Assembly (NCBI RefSeq): GCF_009299485.1 | Contig: NZ_WBSO01000002.1 | Span: 186,001 to 250,000 of the forward strand | DNA from: Bifidobacterium apri | Lineage (GTDB): Bacteria; Actinomycetota; Actinomycetes; Actinomycetales; Bifidobacteriaceae | Direction: 5' to 3' | Length of the DNA stretch: 64,000 nucleotides | Shown here: one piece after another, positions 36,425-47,591 of the stretch | How positions within the stretch are numbered: the first letter of the stretch is position 1 | Layout: the number at the start of each line of letters is the position of its first letter | Position numbers and translations under genes: made by a program | The notes under the pieces: generated by a model | The model's database searches: none | The model's input: the letters and a program-made list of their open reading frames with translations, nothing else | What the model was told of the DNA's origin: nothing

Positions 36425-37111
36425 ATGTTACGTTCATTCGCCGTAGGATACGAACGCTTCTGCCGCGTCGTACTCATGATTGCGGTCACCCACGTGGCGT
36501 TCCTCGTCCACACCCTGATGGGCGTGGTCGTCATCGGCCTGTTTCCCTCGATTTCGGCAACCTATACGACATACCGCACATGGTGGCTCGACGAAGACCA
36601 CAGCTGGAGCATCCGCCAAACCTGGACCGTCTTCCACCGCGCGTGGAAGGACGAGCTTGCCGGCGCGAACCGGTTCGGCTGGCCTCAAGCGCTGCTGTGG
36701 CTGCTGCTGATCTTCGACTACTGGGTGGTGAACTTCCATGACGCCGGAACACTCGGATACGCCAGTGCAGGCATCCTGCTGATCGGCATGGTGCTCTATG
36801 GCCTGTTCTGCAGCCTGTCATGGGCGATGAGAGCCAACTTCAACGAATCCGGTTGGTGGATCGCCCGCATGACCCTCCAGATGGTCATCGCGCGTCCGCT
36901 GTGCAGCCTGTCCCTGACTGCGCTGGTCATCCTCACCGTATGCGCATGGATGACATGGCCAGGGCTCGTCCCGGCATTCGGAGTAGCATTGCCGGTGTTC
37001 TTCGTCATCATGGCAGTCGGCAAGTTCGGCAAAGTACCGGGCATGGTCAGGCCAACCGAAGACGCGAAGCCCCGCCTGCGCTTGCAGACGACCGGCACCG
37101 CAGACAAGTAA
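36425..37111 (+). CDS. DUF624 (YesL-like) membrane protein
   Basis: This 228-residue protein has five or so membrane helices (VVLMIAVTHVAFLVHTLMGVVVIGLFPS at the N-terminus). The conserved family feature is a G-L-F-P-S-x-x-A-x-Y turn followed by a W-rich cytoplasmic segment. DUF624 genes are regularly found inside YtcQ/LplB/YtcP-type sugar importer operons, as here, so it is probably an accessory to oligosaccharide uptake. The biochemical role is unknown. The ATG follows GAAGGAGAGTC. Confidence 0.87.
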   Translation: MLRSFAVGYERFCRVVLMIAVTHVAFLVHTLMGVVVIGLFPSISATYTTYRTWWLDEDHSWSIRQTWTVFHRAWKDELAGANRFGWPQALLWLLLIFDYWVVNFHDAGTLGYASAGILLIGMVLYGLFCSLSWAMRANFNESGWWIARMTLQMVIARPLCSLSLTALVILTVCAWMTWPGLVPAFGVALPVFFVIMAVGKFGKVPGMVRPTEDAKPRLRLQTTGTADK

Positions 37112-37120
37112 GGAGCGCTG

Positions 37121-38182
37121 ATGGTATCTCTCAAAGATATCGCCAAACAGGCAGGTGTCTCCGTCTGCGCAGTCTCCCTGGTGCTCAACGGCAAGTACAA
37201 GAACCGCGTCAGCGACACCACCGCCCAGCATATCCGTGAAACCGCGGCCGCGCTCCACTATGAGCCGAATATGCTCGCGCGGACGCTGAAAACCAACAAG
37301 TCACACACCTTGGGCTTCGTCACCGACGAGATCATCACCACGCCTTCCGCAGTGCGCATCATGCTCGGAGCGCAGGAAGCCGCCCGCAAACTGGGCTACA
37401 TTCTCATCTCGATGAACACGAACAACGACAAGTCGCTGGAACGGCAGGAAATCGCGACCCTCAAGCGCTACCACGCCGACGGTTTCCTGTACGCGTTCAT
37501 GTACCACCGGGTTGTGGACGTTCCCCCGGCTCTGCGTTCCGTGCCCACGGTTGTGGTCGACGCCGAGGATGCGAAGCATGACCTGCCGTCGATTTTCCCC
37601 GATGAATTCGGCATCGGCTATGACGCAACCAACCGGCTCATCAAGGCGGGTTGCCGAAGGATCGCGTATTTCGGCTCAGAATCAGGAATCATCGCCCAAC
37701 TGCAGCGCTTGGCCGGGTATCGCAGGGCGTTGCACGATGCCGGCATACACGAGGATCCGCAGCTGATTGTCGGGGCAACGGAACACCTGAACGCCGACCA
37801 ACGAGCCGTCGACTTGCTGAAAGACGCCGCGCCTGACGGCGTGTTCTGCTTCAATGACGTTCGAGCTTCATCCATTTACGCCGCGGCGAATACATTGGGC
37901 ATGACGATCGGCAAAGACATCTCCATCGTCAGCGTCGACAATCTGCCGAATATCACCGACGCGTTGCGCCCAGGACTGACCACCATCGAGTTGCCGCATT
38001 ACGAGATGGGCTTCGAAGCGGTCCTTCAGCTCGTGGCGATGATTGAACAGCGCGATAAGCCGGACATCAAGCCCGACCAGATGTTTCGCTCATCTTTCGA
38101 CACCGACGATACATTCACGACAGTGCATGGTTCAATCATCGAGCGGGACTCCGTCCAACACGCACCTCATGGGAACGAGTAA
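37121..38182 (+). CDS. LacI-family transcriptional regulator of the fructoside locus
   Basis: This 353-residue regulator has an N-terminal helix-turn-helix (VSLKDIAKQAGVSVCAVSLVLNGK) and hinge helix (YEPNMLARTLKT), followed by a periplasmic-binding-protein-like effector domain ending in GFEAVLQLVAMIE. The ATG has AAGGAGCGCTG upstream and lies 9 bp after the DUF624 gene. It very likely binds the two AAACGTTT-centred sites on the operon promoter at 32335-32367 and is released by a fructose-containing sugar. Target and effector are inferred from position and motif. Confidence 0.92.
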   Translation: MVSLKDIAKQAGVSVCAVSLVLNGKYKNRVSDTTAQHIRETAAALHYEPNMLARTLKTNKSHTLGFVTDEIITTPSAVRIMLGAQEAARKLGYILISMNTNNDKSLERQEIATLKRYHADGFLYAFMYHRVVDVPPALRSVPTVVVDAEDAKHDLPSIFPDEFGIGYDATNRLIKAGCRRIAYFGSESGIIAQLQRLAGYRRALHDAGIHEDPQLIVGATEHLNADQRAVDLLKDAAPDGVFCFNDVRASSIYAAANTLGMTIGKDISIVSVDNLPNITDALRPGLTTIELPHYEMGFEAVLQLVAMIEQRDKPDIKPDQMFRSSFDTDDTFTTVHGSIIERDSVQHAPHGNE

Positions 38183-38347
38183 CGGCACACCAGAGCCCTG
38201 ACCGGCGCTGTGCCCGGCAAACCAGGCGTGCGGCATAAGCCTGCTGCCGATGTGTGCACACGCATGTCGCGGCATCTGCCCAGAACCTGCCGTGCCCGCG
38301 GCAACCAACCATTTTTCAACCAACAACCACCATTGCAAAGGAGCACC

Positions 38348-40276
38348 ATGCTTCCCACTACCAACACCACCAGCGCGCATATCGCGACCGGCGACTACAC
38401 CCGTCTCGACCTGTTTGTCGAACGCACGGGCGAGCCGGCATCAATCAGCTTGACTCGCCCCAGCGATGGAGCCACCATCGCGCACGAGGTCATGCCGAAG
38501 AACGAAAACCGTCACCACTTCCAGTTCGACGTGCCCACCGGCACCGACCTGGACATCAGCATCAATCAGGCGGTGTGCCGTTTCGGCTATCTGAGCGAAA
38601 GCGACAATGACCTCGACAAGGGCATTCAATACGTCAATCTCGATCCGGATTTCGCACAATGGGATACGCTGCCCACCACGGCAGCCATCTACCGCCAGCC
38701 GGAACGCACAGGATCGCACTTCGAGCCGATTGCGCGCTGGATGAACGACCCGAACGGTCTGTGTGAGTTCAGGGGACGCTACCACCTGTTCTTCCAATTC
38801 AACCCCTACGGATGGGGCTGGGACTGCATGCATTGGGGCCATGCGGTGAGCCGCGACCTGGTGCATTGGACGCATCTGCCGATTGTGTTGGAACCTCAGC
38901 CTGAATTCGCCACCGACCATACCCTGACCGGCGGCGCGTTCTCCGGCTCCGCCATCACCGTGAACAACGACGGCTATCCGTGCAAGGGTGAAGACGCCGA
39001 TGCCATCCGCTTCGCGCTCACACGCCACACCGAAACCCGTGGCGATGAGCATTCCGTCGAAGAATACCAGACAACCTGCCTGAGCCATGACGGCATCCAC
39101 TTCGAAGTGGAAACACCATGGATCACCCGGCCGACGCCAACGACCGGACTGGATTTCCGCGATCCGAAAATCGAAACCAACCTGCCGCTGAACGCAACGC
39201 ACAACGGACGCGCATGGATTGTGACCGCCACCAACCAGCCGGTCGACGAATTCGACCAGCATGCCGATGCCGGCATCAGCCGCGCATCCACCGCCGGCTG
39301 GTTCGCCACCTACCCGATGGGCAAGCCGGGTGAAGCGCAGGAAAACCAGGCGACCGTGCCTGTCATGACGCTGTTTTCCACCGCCCTGCCGCTGCACCGC
39401 AACTCTGTGTGGCAGTATGAGGGGCCGGTCCTCGCTGATTTCGGTCATCAGGTCTCCCGCACCTACGAGTGCCCTGATATGTTCGCGCTTGACAACCGCA
39501 CAGTCGCCTGCGGAGCGCTGATGCACTACCGCACCGCAGAGGGCGGTTTCCAGCCGGTTCGTTGGTATGTGGGCGATCTCAACGATGACGGGAAGGCACC
39601 GCGTCTGACCGTAACGTCCAGCGATTGGATCGACTTCGGTCTCGGATACTATGCGACGCAAAGCTTCCGCGATGACCACGACCGCCGTATCGTCATCGCA
39701 TGGATCGTCGACCATGCCGGCGTCCGTCGGGAGGGGCCATGCCGCGCCAACGGCATCATGTCGCTGCCGCGCGAACTTCACGTCGTCAACGACCGTCTGA
39801 TCGGCAAGCCGATCAAGGAAGTGTACGATCAGCTGGTCGGCGCCCCGATCCAGATCGACGCCTCCACCAGCGCCACATCGAATGTCAAGCAGTGGTCCGC
39901 GACATGCCCGAACGACTCGTATTACGCGGATATCACGCTGAATGACGACGCCGACTTCACGCTGACGATCGCCGAGAACCGCAACACCAACGGCGGTACG
40001 CCGGAAAGCCTGCGCTTGGTGCGTCGTGACGGAGTGACCCGTCTGGCGACGAGCGGGCAAGGTGATTTCGACAAGAACACCTATGACAGCGGCATGCGCG
40101 ACGTGCGCCACATCGAGGTGTTCTTCGACCATCAGGTCGCCGAAGTGTTCCTCAATGACGGCGAGGCAGCGGGAACCATGCTGTTCCAGGCCGGTGAGCC
40201 GCAGGTGCGGATGAAGCTCGAGGCCCAAGGCAACGTCACCGCGTGCAAGGTGAACACACTCAACACCATCTGGTGA
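38348..40276 (+). CDS. Beta-fructofuranosidase, GH32
   Basis: This 642-residue cytoplasmic enzyme (no signal peptide) hydrolyses the terminal beta-fructosyl bond of sucrose and fructo-oligosaccharides. The nucleophile motif WMNDPNG is at about residues 132-138. FSGSA, the transition-state stabiliser FRDPK and the acid/base motif YECPDMF follow in the expected order on the five-bladed propeller, with a C-terminal beta-sandwich domain. About 110 residues precede the propeller, longer than in minimal GH32 enzymes and probably an extra N-terminal beta domain. The ATG follows AAAGGAGCACC. It acts on sugars brought in by the upstream importer. Confidence 0.95.
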   Translation: MLPTTNTTSAHIATGDYTRLDLFVERTGEPASISLTRPSDGATIAHEVMPKNENRHHFQFDVPTGTDLDISINQAVCRFGYLSESDNDLDKGIQYVNLDPDFAQWDTLPTTAAIYRQPERTGSHFEPIARWMNDPNGLCEFRGRYHLFFQFNPYGWGWDCMHWGHAVSRDLVHWTHLPIVLEPQPEFATDHTLTGGAFSGSAITVNNDGYPCKGEDADAIRFALTRHTETRGDEHSVEEYQTTCLSHDGIHFEVETPWITRPTPTTGLDFRDPKIETNLPLNATHNGRAWIVTATNQPVDEFDQHADAGISRASTAGWFATYPMGKPGEAQENQATVPVMTLFSTALPLHRNSVWQYEGPVLADFGHQVSRTYECPDMFALDNRTVACGALMHYRTAEGGFQPVRWYVGDLNDDGKAPRLTVTSSDWIDFGLGYYATQSFRDDHDRRIVIAWIVDHAGVRREGPCRANGIMSLPRELHVVNDRLIGKPIKEVYDQLVGAPIQIDASTSATSNVKQWSATCPNDSYYADITLNDDADFTLTIAENRNTNGGTPESLRLVRRDGVTRLATSGQGDFDKNTYDSGMRDVRHIEVFFDHQVAEVFLNDGEAAGTMLFQAGEPQVRMKLEAQGNVTACKVNTLNTIW

Positions 40277-40293
40277 CCCCTCCCCCACACCAA

Positions 40294-40344
40294 CATGGCC
40301 CTCTGCCGACGCTGAGCGCAATGCCAGCGAGGCAGAGGGCCATG
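40294..40344. terminator. Bidirectional terminator after the GH32 gene
   Basis: A perfect 14-bp stem (40294-40307 with 40331-40344) is followed rightward by TGTTTGTTATT. It lies between two convergent genes and can serve both. Confidence 0.78.
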
Positions 40345-40353
40345 TGTTTGTTA

Positions 40354-40800
40354 TTAATGCTTCTTGCCGCCCGCAGGCGCGCTTGTTGTTTCGTCAACCT
40401 CCTCCTCGACGGTCTCTTCGAGTTCCGCACGCTCCAGCCCGGACATCGGATACAGGAAAATCGGCAGCATCATCAGGCAGCCGACCAGATAGAACACGTC
40501 AGGCAGTGAGAACAGATGGAAGAACGTCAAACTGTTCGGCAGTAGGATGCCGACGCAAACCACGGCCATGCCGATCGGCGGCAGGGTCGACCACACCGCC
40601 GGATTCGGGGCGTTGTCGGCGCTCTTGCGTTTCACGGAATCAAGATATACCGGAATGATGAACATGAGGCCGCCGACCAAGGTGAGCACATCCGTGAGTT
40701 TCAGCGTGCCGAACAGCACAAGCGGCCACGTCTGGAACAGCACGAACGCGACGAACATGATCAACAAGCCGATGACGGATACCACAGTCGATTTCTTCAT
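40354..40800 (-). CDS. Hypothetical four-helix membrane protein
   Basis: This 148-residue protein has four hydrophobic segments (VVSVIGLLIMFVAFVLFQ; LTLVGGLMFIIPVYL; IGMAVVCVGILLPNSL; VFYLVGCLMMLPIFLYP). Its acidic, then Ala/Gly/Lys-rich C-terminal tail (LEETVEEEVDE) is cytoplasmic in likely topology. It has a near-perfect Shine-Dalgarno sequence (AAGGAGGT, six bases upstream), so it is a real and probably well-translated gene. I do not recognise a family. It converges with the GH32 gene and is not part of its operon. Confidence 0.75.
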   Translation of the reverse strand: MKKSTVVSVIGLLIMFVAFVLFQTWPLVLFGTLKLTDVLTLVGGLMFIIPVYLDSVKRKSADNAPNPAVWSTLPPIGMAVVCVGILLPNSLTFFHLFSLPDVFYLVGCLMMLPIFLYPMSGLERAELEETVEEEVDETTSAPAGGKKH

Positions 40801-40914
40801 GGCGAACCTCCTTGCGATGGCGTTCTGCTCTCCTATGAGCCGGACGCATCCGATACCACCAGTGTAGCCCGAGAATCGCGGTCACGCGGGTATCGCCATG
40901 CGGGTATCGCCTGA

Positions 40915-42324
40915 TCAGAACAACCCGCTCTGCATGAATTCATCCTCATCCGACTGCTGTTTCCGGTTTTTGAACGACTCGTCGCCATGCTCGGCAAGCT
41001 CATGCTCTGCCATCTGCGAACGGTCTCTCAGCACGCCATCAAGGCTGACCGCTTGCGGCGAGACCAGAAACGCCCGGTCATTGATGCCGTCAAGATACAG
41101 CCCCTCCATCGATTCGACACGGGACAACGCCACATACCCCATGCCGGGCGCGAACGTCCGGCGCAAATCCATACGGGCCCGATCGAGGGTCATTCCCTGA
41201 GACTTATGAATCGTAATCGCCCACGCACAACGCAATGGAATCTGCTTGACCGAAGCGAGCACCGTCTCACCATCCATCATCTCCCAGGCCGCAGGCTGCA
41301 TGATCACGATATGCCCGTTGTCAAAATGAACCATCGGGTATGTGTTTCCGTCACGATTGGTCACGAAATCCACTACTGTGCCAAGCGATCCGTTGACATA
41401 TTGCTGATTGGTGTCATTGCGCAACGCCATAACCGCCGCCCCGACCTTCAGCGTCAGCAGTTCAGGGGCGAGCATCGTGCTTTTCAGGCGCTTCACCAAC
41501 TGTACAGGGCCGGACGCCTCGGCTTCAAAGACGTGCTCACGGCTGTCGATCTGCGCGAGACGGCGATTGTTCAGCTCGTCGGTCTGCCGGTTGTTGGGGA
41601 ACAGGTAGACGGCGACGTCATCGTCAGACGGTTCGACCCCGATGCGGGTGCCAAGTGCCGAACGGTCGGCATCGGTGACGGCGCCATGCCGGATGTCGGT
41701 CAGGACATCGAGCAGCTGGCCGGTATCCTGACGGTGCTGTTCGGTCAGATAGCATACGACAGGATTGAGCTCGGGCCACACCAGCGATTCGGTGACGAAC
41801 CCTTCAGGATTGCGCCCAGCACGCTCATATCGTTCACGCATCGCGACTATCTGGGGCGGCGGAACGATAAGTTCGCGGTCGCGTCGAGCATGTGAAACCG
41901 GAGGCAGCTGGAACAGATCGCCGGACATGACCACTTGGAGCCCGCCGAACGGTTCCGGATTGCGCCGGACCGCACGACAGGCCTGATCGACCATGTCAAA
42001 CAGCCAAGCGTGCATCATGGAGATCTCGTCGATGACAAGGATGTCGGTGGCACGAATCCGTTTGCCACGCCGGGTCTTGATCTGTTTCAGCAGGCTGTCG
42101 GTCATCGCTTCGGCCACGCCGACACCGCTCCACGAATGGATGGTCTGCCCGTCAAGATGCGTCGCCGCGATTCCCGTGGATGCGGTGACGGCAACGGACG
42201 CCCCACGCGCCCGTGCCTGCTTGACGAATGCGTTGAGCACATACGTTTTACCGGCACCCGGGGCGCCAGTAAGGAATACACTCGCGCCTGCATCAAGAAT
42301 CCTCAGCGCGTCAGTCTGCAGCAT
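40915..42324 (-). CDS. PIF1/RecD-like superfamily 1B DNA helicase
   Basis: This 469-residue ATPase shows Walker A GAPGAGKT near residues 20-27 and a motif TASTGIAATHLDGQTIHSWSG that is diagnostic of the PIF1 family. Walker B ILVIDEISMM, motif III MSGDLFQLPPV, QHRQD and the C-terminal block AITIHKSQGMTLDRA with YVALSRV follow. PIF1-like helicases unwind G-rich or forked DNA and assist repair. The start overlaps the end of the upstream HAD gene by 14 bp. The exact cellular role in this organism is unknown. Confidence 0.9.
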   Translation of the reverse strand: MLQTDALRILDAGASVFLTGAPGAGKTYVLNAFVKQARARGASVAVTASTGIAATHLDGQTIHSWSGVGVAEAMTDSLLKQIKTRRGKRIRATDILVIDEISMMHAWLFDMVDQACRAVRRNPEPFGGLQVVMSGDLFQLPPVSHARRDRELIVPPPQIVAMRERYERAGRNPEGFVTESLVWPELNPVVCYLTEQHRQDTGQLLDVLTDIRHGAVTDADRSALGTRIGVEPSDDDVAVYLFPNNRQTDELNNRRLAQIDSREHVFEAEASGPVQLVKRLKSTMLAPELLTLKVGAAVMALRNDTNQQYVNGSLGTVVDFVTNRDGNTYPMVHFDNGHIVIMQPAAWEMMDGETVLASVKQIPLRCAWAITIHKSQGMTLDRARMDLRRTFAPGMGYVALSRVESMEGLYLDGINDRAFLVSPQAVSLDGVLRDRSQMAEHELAEHGDESFKNRKQQSDEDEFMQSGLF

Positions 42325-43210
42325 AGGACGTCCCCTTATTCCCTGGGTGCTCTCGGGCGTTCAGCATGGCCTCGATGACGCGCAACACGCCGTGATCGGT
42401 GTTCGCCGGAGCGATGAAACGCGCCTGGTCCAATACATCCGGGTACGCGTTGGCCATGGCGAACGACCACTGCCCTGCGCTGAGCATCTGCAGATCGTTG
42501 AGATAATCGCCGAACACCATAGTCTGCGCGGGCGTAATGCCCAGCTGCTGTTGCAAGGTGAGCACCCCTCGACGCTTGTCGGTATTCGCGTCCATGATGT
42601 CCACCCAATGCGCGCCGGATACCACCACCTGATACTGCCTGCGCAGCGGCGAGAACAAGCCCTCCGCGGGAACCCGGACATCACCGAAATCGAATACCGC
42701 CACTTTCAGAACCCGGTCAGCGCGCTCACCGGTCACCGCCTCGTGCAGATCGTCGAGAAACGCAAGACGATGGTAATACTTCCGGCACTCGTCAACGAAC
42801 GGAGTGTCCCGGCGGTTGATATACGCGCTATGTTCCCCGCACACCACCATGCCGACATCATGGCCTTGAGGCAAGTCGGCGAGCGCAAGGATATCGATCA
42901 TCCGCGCCACCGCATCCGCAGACAACGCGGTCACGCCGACCGTGCGACCTTGGGCGACGACGAGATTGCCGTTCTCGGCGATGAACGAGCCGGACGGCAT
43001 GGCGTCGCCGAACATGTCGCGCAACGTGAAAATCTGTCGCCCGCTCGCCGGCACGAACTCGATGCCTGCCTGTTGCATCCGCTCCAGCAGCGGCCAGAAT
43101 CCCGCGGGAATGCGACTGTCGCCGTCAAGCAGCGTGCCGTCCATATCGGCGACCACCATTGCGATATCAGCGGGAAGTGGCGTGGATGCGGTCCATCGCG
43201 TCGCGCTCAT
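42311..43210 (-). CDS. HAD-superfamily hydrolase, Cof type
   Basis: This 299-residue phosphatase has motif I DMDGTLLDGDS near residues 22-32 with the nucleophile aspartate, motif II near ASGRQIF, and motifs III/IV in MVFGDYLNDLQML. A Cof-type C2 cap lies between motifs II and III. Family members dephosphorylate sugar phosphates, nucleotides or vitamin-precursor phosphates; the substrate cannot be read here. The ATG at 43210 has AAAGGACC upstream. It is coupled to the helicase gene by overlap. Confidence 0.88.
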   Translation of the reverse strand: MSATRWTASTPLPADIAMVVADMDGTLLDGDSRIPAGFWPLLERMQQAGIEFVPASGRQIFTLRDMFGDAMPSGSFIAENGNLVVAQGRTVGVTALSADAVARMIDILALADLPQGHDVGMVVCGEHSAYINRRDTPFVDECRKYYHRLAFLDDLHEAVTGERADRVLKVAVFDFGDVRVPAEGLFSPLRRQYQVVVSGAHWVDIMDANTDKRRGVLTLQQQLGITPAQTMVFGDYLNDLQMLSAGQWSFAMANAYPDVLDQARFIAPANTDHGVLRVIEAMLNAREHPGNKGTSYAAD

Positions 43211-43318
43211 GCTTGGTCCTTTCACCTTGTGGTATGGCAGATTGCAGTGCGGCCGATGCATGCCGGCAACGTGTCCGATGGCTGCCGGGCAGGATTCCTC
43301 GCCACTGTTGCTCGCTCG

Positions 43319-43993
43319 TTACTCGAGAGCGTTGCCGTTCTTCTCGTAGGTACGCAGCAGACTGGTTGCTTCGATATGGCGAGCACCCGCCTGCGCCGCT
43401 TCGGCATCCGGGCCGGGGGTCGGGACGAACAGCATATCGCGGTAATAGCGCAGCTCGTCGATGGATTCGATGATGTCGGCGAGCGCGCGATGGCCGCCGT
43501 TCTTCGCCGGGCGATTGCGGTAGACGTCCGGGTACCAGCGGCGGGCGAGTTCCTTGATGGTGCTCACGTCAATGACCCGGTAATGCAGATGCTCCATGAG
43601 GGCGGGCATGTACCGGTCGAGGAATTTCTTGTCGGAACCGACGGAATTGCCGGCAAGCAGCGGCTTGACTCCGTCCGGTGTGAACCGTGCGACATACTCG
43701 GTCACCTTGCGTTCGGCTTCTTCGAGGCTCAGGCCATGCTCCCATTCGTTGATCAGGCCGGAACGGGTGTGCATGGCGCGCACGAAATCATTCATGTGCG
43801 CGACGGCGGCGTCGGACGGCTTGATGACATAATCCACGCCTTCGTCAAGCACATTGAGATCGAAATCGGTGGGGACGACGGATACCTCGCACAGTTCGTC
43901 ATGGAAAATATCCAGTCCGGTCATCTCGCAGTCAATCCAAATCATGCGTGAACCTTGTGCGGTATAGGTTTCCGCGTCGTGTGCATCTACCAT
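43319..43993 (-). CDS. orn: Oligoribonuclease
   Basis: This 224-residue DEDDh 3'-5' exonuclease degrades short RNA oligonucleotides and pGpG. Exo I is [11 protein letters not shown] near residue 18, the middle block holds [16 protein letters not shown], and Exo III is [11 protein letters not shown] with the catalytic histidine. The C-terminal extension is slightly longer than in E. coli Orn. The ATG at 43993 has AGAGG seven bases upstream. It is usually essential. It stands between the HAD-helicase pair and putP, all on the same strand. Confidence 0.94.
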   Translation of the reverse strand: MVDAHDAETYTAQGSRMIWIDCEMTGLDIFHDELCEVSVVPTDFDLNVLDEGVDYVIKPSDAAVAHMNDFVRAMHTRSGLINEWEHGLSLEEAERKVTEYVARFTPDGVKPLLAGNSVGSDKKFLDRYMPALMEHLHYRVIDVSTIKELARRWYPDVYRNRPAKNGGHRALADIIESIDELRYYRDMLFVPTPGPDAEAAQAGARHIEATSLLRTYEKNGNALE

Positions 43994-44048
43994 TGCGTGC
44001 CTCTTTCTTTGCCTGTTGCGGTCACGTCCCAGCCGCGGCAATACACCA

Positions 44049-44088
44049 TGCCCCTGCGGACAGGACCTCTCAGGTTACCGCAGGGGCA
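44049..44088 (-). terminator. Terminator of putP
   Basis: The perfect 11-bp arms TGCCCCTGCGG (44049-44059) and CCGCAGGGGCA (44078-44088) lie just beyond the putP stop. Confidence 0.72.
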
Positions 44089-44104
44089 GGAGATACCGGT
44101 GGCA

Positions 44105-45733
44105 TCAGATATTGGAACGCTCTTCAGCCGCCTGGATTTCAGCGGCCACCAGATCATCATCGACCTTGCGATCGGCTGGGTCGTCGAGATAATGGTCGAA
44201 CTCGTAGAGCACCGCATCCTCCGGTGCCGGCGTGAGCAGGGAGACGATGACGATGAGCAGCAGGGAGATGATGAACGCGGGCAGCAGCTCATAGATGGCG
44301 AAGACGCCGCCGAGCGGTTTGATGAGATTATGCCAGATGAGTACCGTCGCCGTGCCGCCGAGCATACCGGCGATGGCACCGTACTTGTTGGTGCGACGCC
44401 AGTACAACGACAGCAGCATCAGCGGGCCGAAGGAAGCGCCGAGTCCCGCCCATGCGTACGAGACGACTTGGAAAATCGATGAATTCTGGTCGAACGCGAC
44501 GAAAATACCGAACAGGAACATGACCAGCAGCGTGGTGCGCGCCACCATCATCACCTGCTTGTCCGTCGCCTTGCGGTTGATGACACCGCGATAGATGTTC
44601 TCACCCACCGCACTTGCGCCGATGATGAGATAAGACGAGGAGGAGCTCATGGATGCGGCGAAAATACCGGACACCACAATGCCGCACAGGAAACTCGGCA
44701 GCAGCGCCTGTGCGATGACGATGAAGATGTTCTCGGCGGCGGCCTGGGTGCCGAACTGGGTGGGCATCATCGCGCGTCCCGCGAGACCGATGCACACGCC
44801 GCATGCCAGTGAAATCACGCACCAGGTGGTGGCGATGATCCTAGATTTGCGGATCTCCTCGGAGCTACGGATCGACAGGAAGCGCACCAGCACCTGCGGC
44901 ATGCCGAAGTAGCCCAGCCCCCAAGCGAGCATGGAGATGATAGTGATGATGCCGTAATCGGTGGGCGCGCCGAAGACCGCCTTGCCGTCGCGCACGATTT
45001 GTTCGCCCATGGAGTTGAGCACCGGGGTGGCCAGATGCGTGCCGTCGAGGAAGCCCGGGATGCCGCGCAGGAAGGTCACGGTGTTATCCACGCCACCGAC
45101 CGAGACGATCGAGCCGATGAACACGACGGCGAGCGCGAAGAACATGAGCATGCCCTGGATGAAGTCGGTGACAACCACGGACAGGTAGCCGCCGATCAGC
45201 GTGTAGGCGAACACGACAGCCGCGCCGACGACCATCGTCAGATGGTAATCCCAGCCGAACAGGGTGGAGAACAGCTTGCCGACCGTCACGAAGCAGCTGC
45301 CCACGTACACGCAGAAGAAGATAAGGATAATCAGCGCTGCGATGGTGGAGATGACGTTCTTCTTGTCATGGAAGCGCTTGGAGAAGAAATCCGGCACGGT
45401 GATGGCGTCGCCCGCAACTACCGAATATCGCCGCAGACGCCGGGCCACCAGCCGCCAGTTGAGATATGTGCCGATTGCCAAGCCGATCGCCGTCCACATG
45501 GCGTCGGCAGCGCCGGTGAAGTAGGCCAGACCGGGCAGACCCATGAGCAGCCAGCCGCTCATGTCGGAGGCTTCGGCGCTCAGGGCCGTCAACCACGGGC
45601 CGACACCGCGACCGCCGGCGAAATACTGTTTCGCCGAGGAGTTCGAACGTTTCGAATAGGCGAATCCGATGGACAGCATGGCGATGAAATACAACACCAT
45701 GGCGAGCAATACCCAGAAGTCTTTGGTGACCAT
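44105..45733 (-). CDS. putP: Sodium/proline symporter, SSS family
   Basis: This 542-residue protein has about 13 membrane helices. The PutP pattern is clear: AYSKRSNSSAKQYFAGGRGVGPWLTALSAEASDMSGWLLMGLPG in helix 2 and its loop, then LIGGYLSVVVTDFIQGMLMF and SGIFAASMSSSSSYLIIGASAV, the Ser-rich sodium site on helix 8. A charged C-terminal tail ends the protein. The start follows GAAGAAGGGT. It imports proline with sodium for osmoprotection or nutrition. It is probably monocistronic. Confidence 0.93.
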   Translation of the reverse strand: MVTKDFWVLLAMVLYFIAMLSIGFAYSKRSNSSAKQYFAGGRGVGPWLTALSAEASDMSGWLLMGLPGLAYFTGAADAMWTAIGLAIGTYLNWRLVARRLRRYSVVAGDAITVPDFFSKRFHDKKNVISTIAALIILIFFCVYVGSCFVTVGKLFSTLFGWDYHLTMVVGAAVVFAYTLIGGYLSVVVTDFIQGMLMFFALAVVFIGSIVSVGGVDNTVTFLRGIPGFLDGTHLATPVLNSMGEQIVRDGKAVFGAPTDYGIITIISMLAWGLGYFGMPQVLVRFLSIRSSEEIRKSRIIATTWCVISLACGVCIGLAGRAMMPTQFGTQAAAENIFIVIAQALLPSFLCGIVVSGIFAASMSSSSSYLIIGASAVGENIYRGVINRKATDKQVMMVARTTLLVMFLFGIFVAFDQNSSIFQVVSYAWAGLGASFGPLMLLSLYWRRTNKYGAIAGMLGGTATVLIWHNLIKPLGGVFAIYELLPAFIISLLLIVIVSLLTPAPEDAVLYEFDHYLDDPADRKVDDDLVAAEIQAAEERSNI

Positions 45734-45840
45734 ACCCTTCTTCTCTCAATCATGACGACGACGTGTGCAGCCTATCCGTGGGGCGGGCGGACGTCTTTCG
45801 CAGGTCTCTTTCGTTCGTCTCTTTCGTCGGTAGTACCAAG

Positions 45841-45882
45841 AAGGCGGCCGCTCTGATGCACTGGCAACAGGGCGGCCGCCTT
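45841..45882 (-). terminator. Terminator of guaB
   Basis: The perfect 11-bp arms AAGGCGGCCGC (45841-45851) and GCGGCCGCCTT (45872-45882), followed leftward by CTTGG. Confidence 0.72.
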
Positions 45883-45931
45883 GCAATCCGGCAGCAATCC
45901 GCGGAATCACGCCCGCGGGGCTGTCAGGACA

Positions 45932-47533
<1,602 letters not shown>

Positions 47534-47548
47534 TCAACCCGTGGATGC

Positions 47549-47576
47549 GCGAGGCGATTGCACTCGTCCGCCTCGC
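47549..47576 (-). terminator. Hairpin downstream of the wecA gene
   Basis: The arms GCGAGGCG (47549-47556) and CGCCTCGC (47569-47576) lie in the 112-bp gap before guaB. The T-tract is missing, so this is tentative. Confidence 0.4.
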
Positions 47577-47591
47577 CGCGTGTCAGACCGG

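Noticed and set aside
38441-40321. 626-codon open frame opposite the GH32 gene
   Set aside because: Shadow frame; GH32 catalytic motifs are on the other strand.
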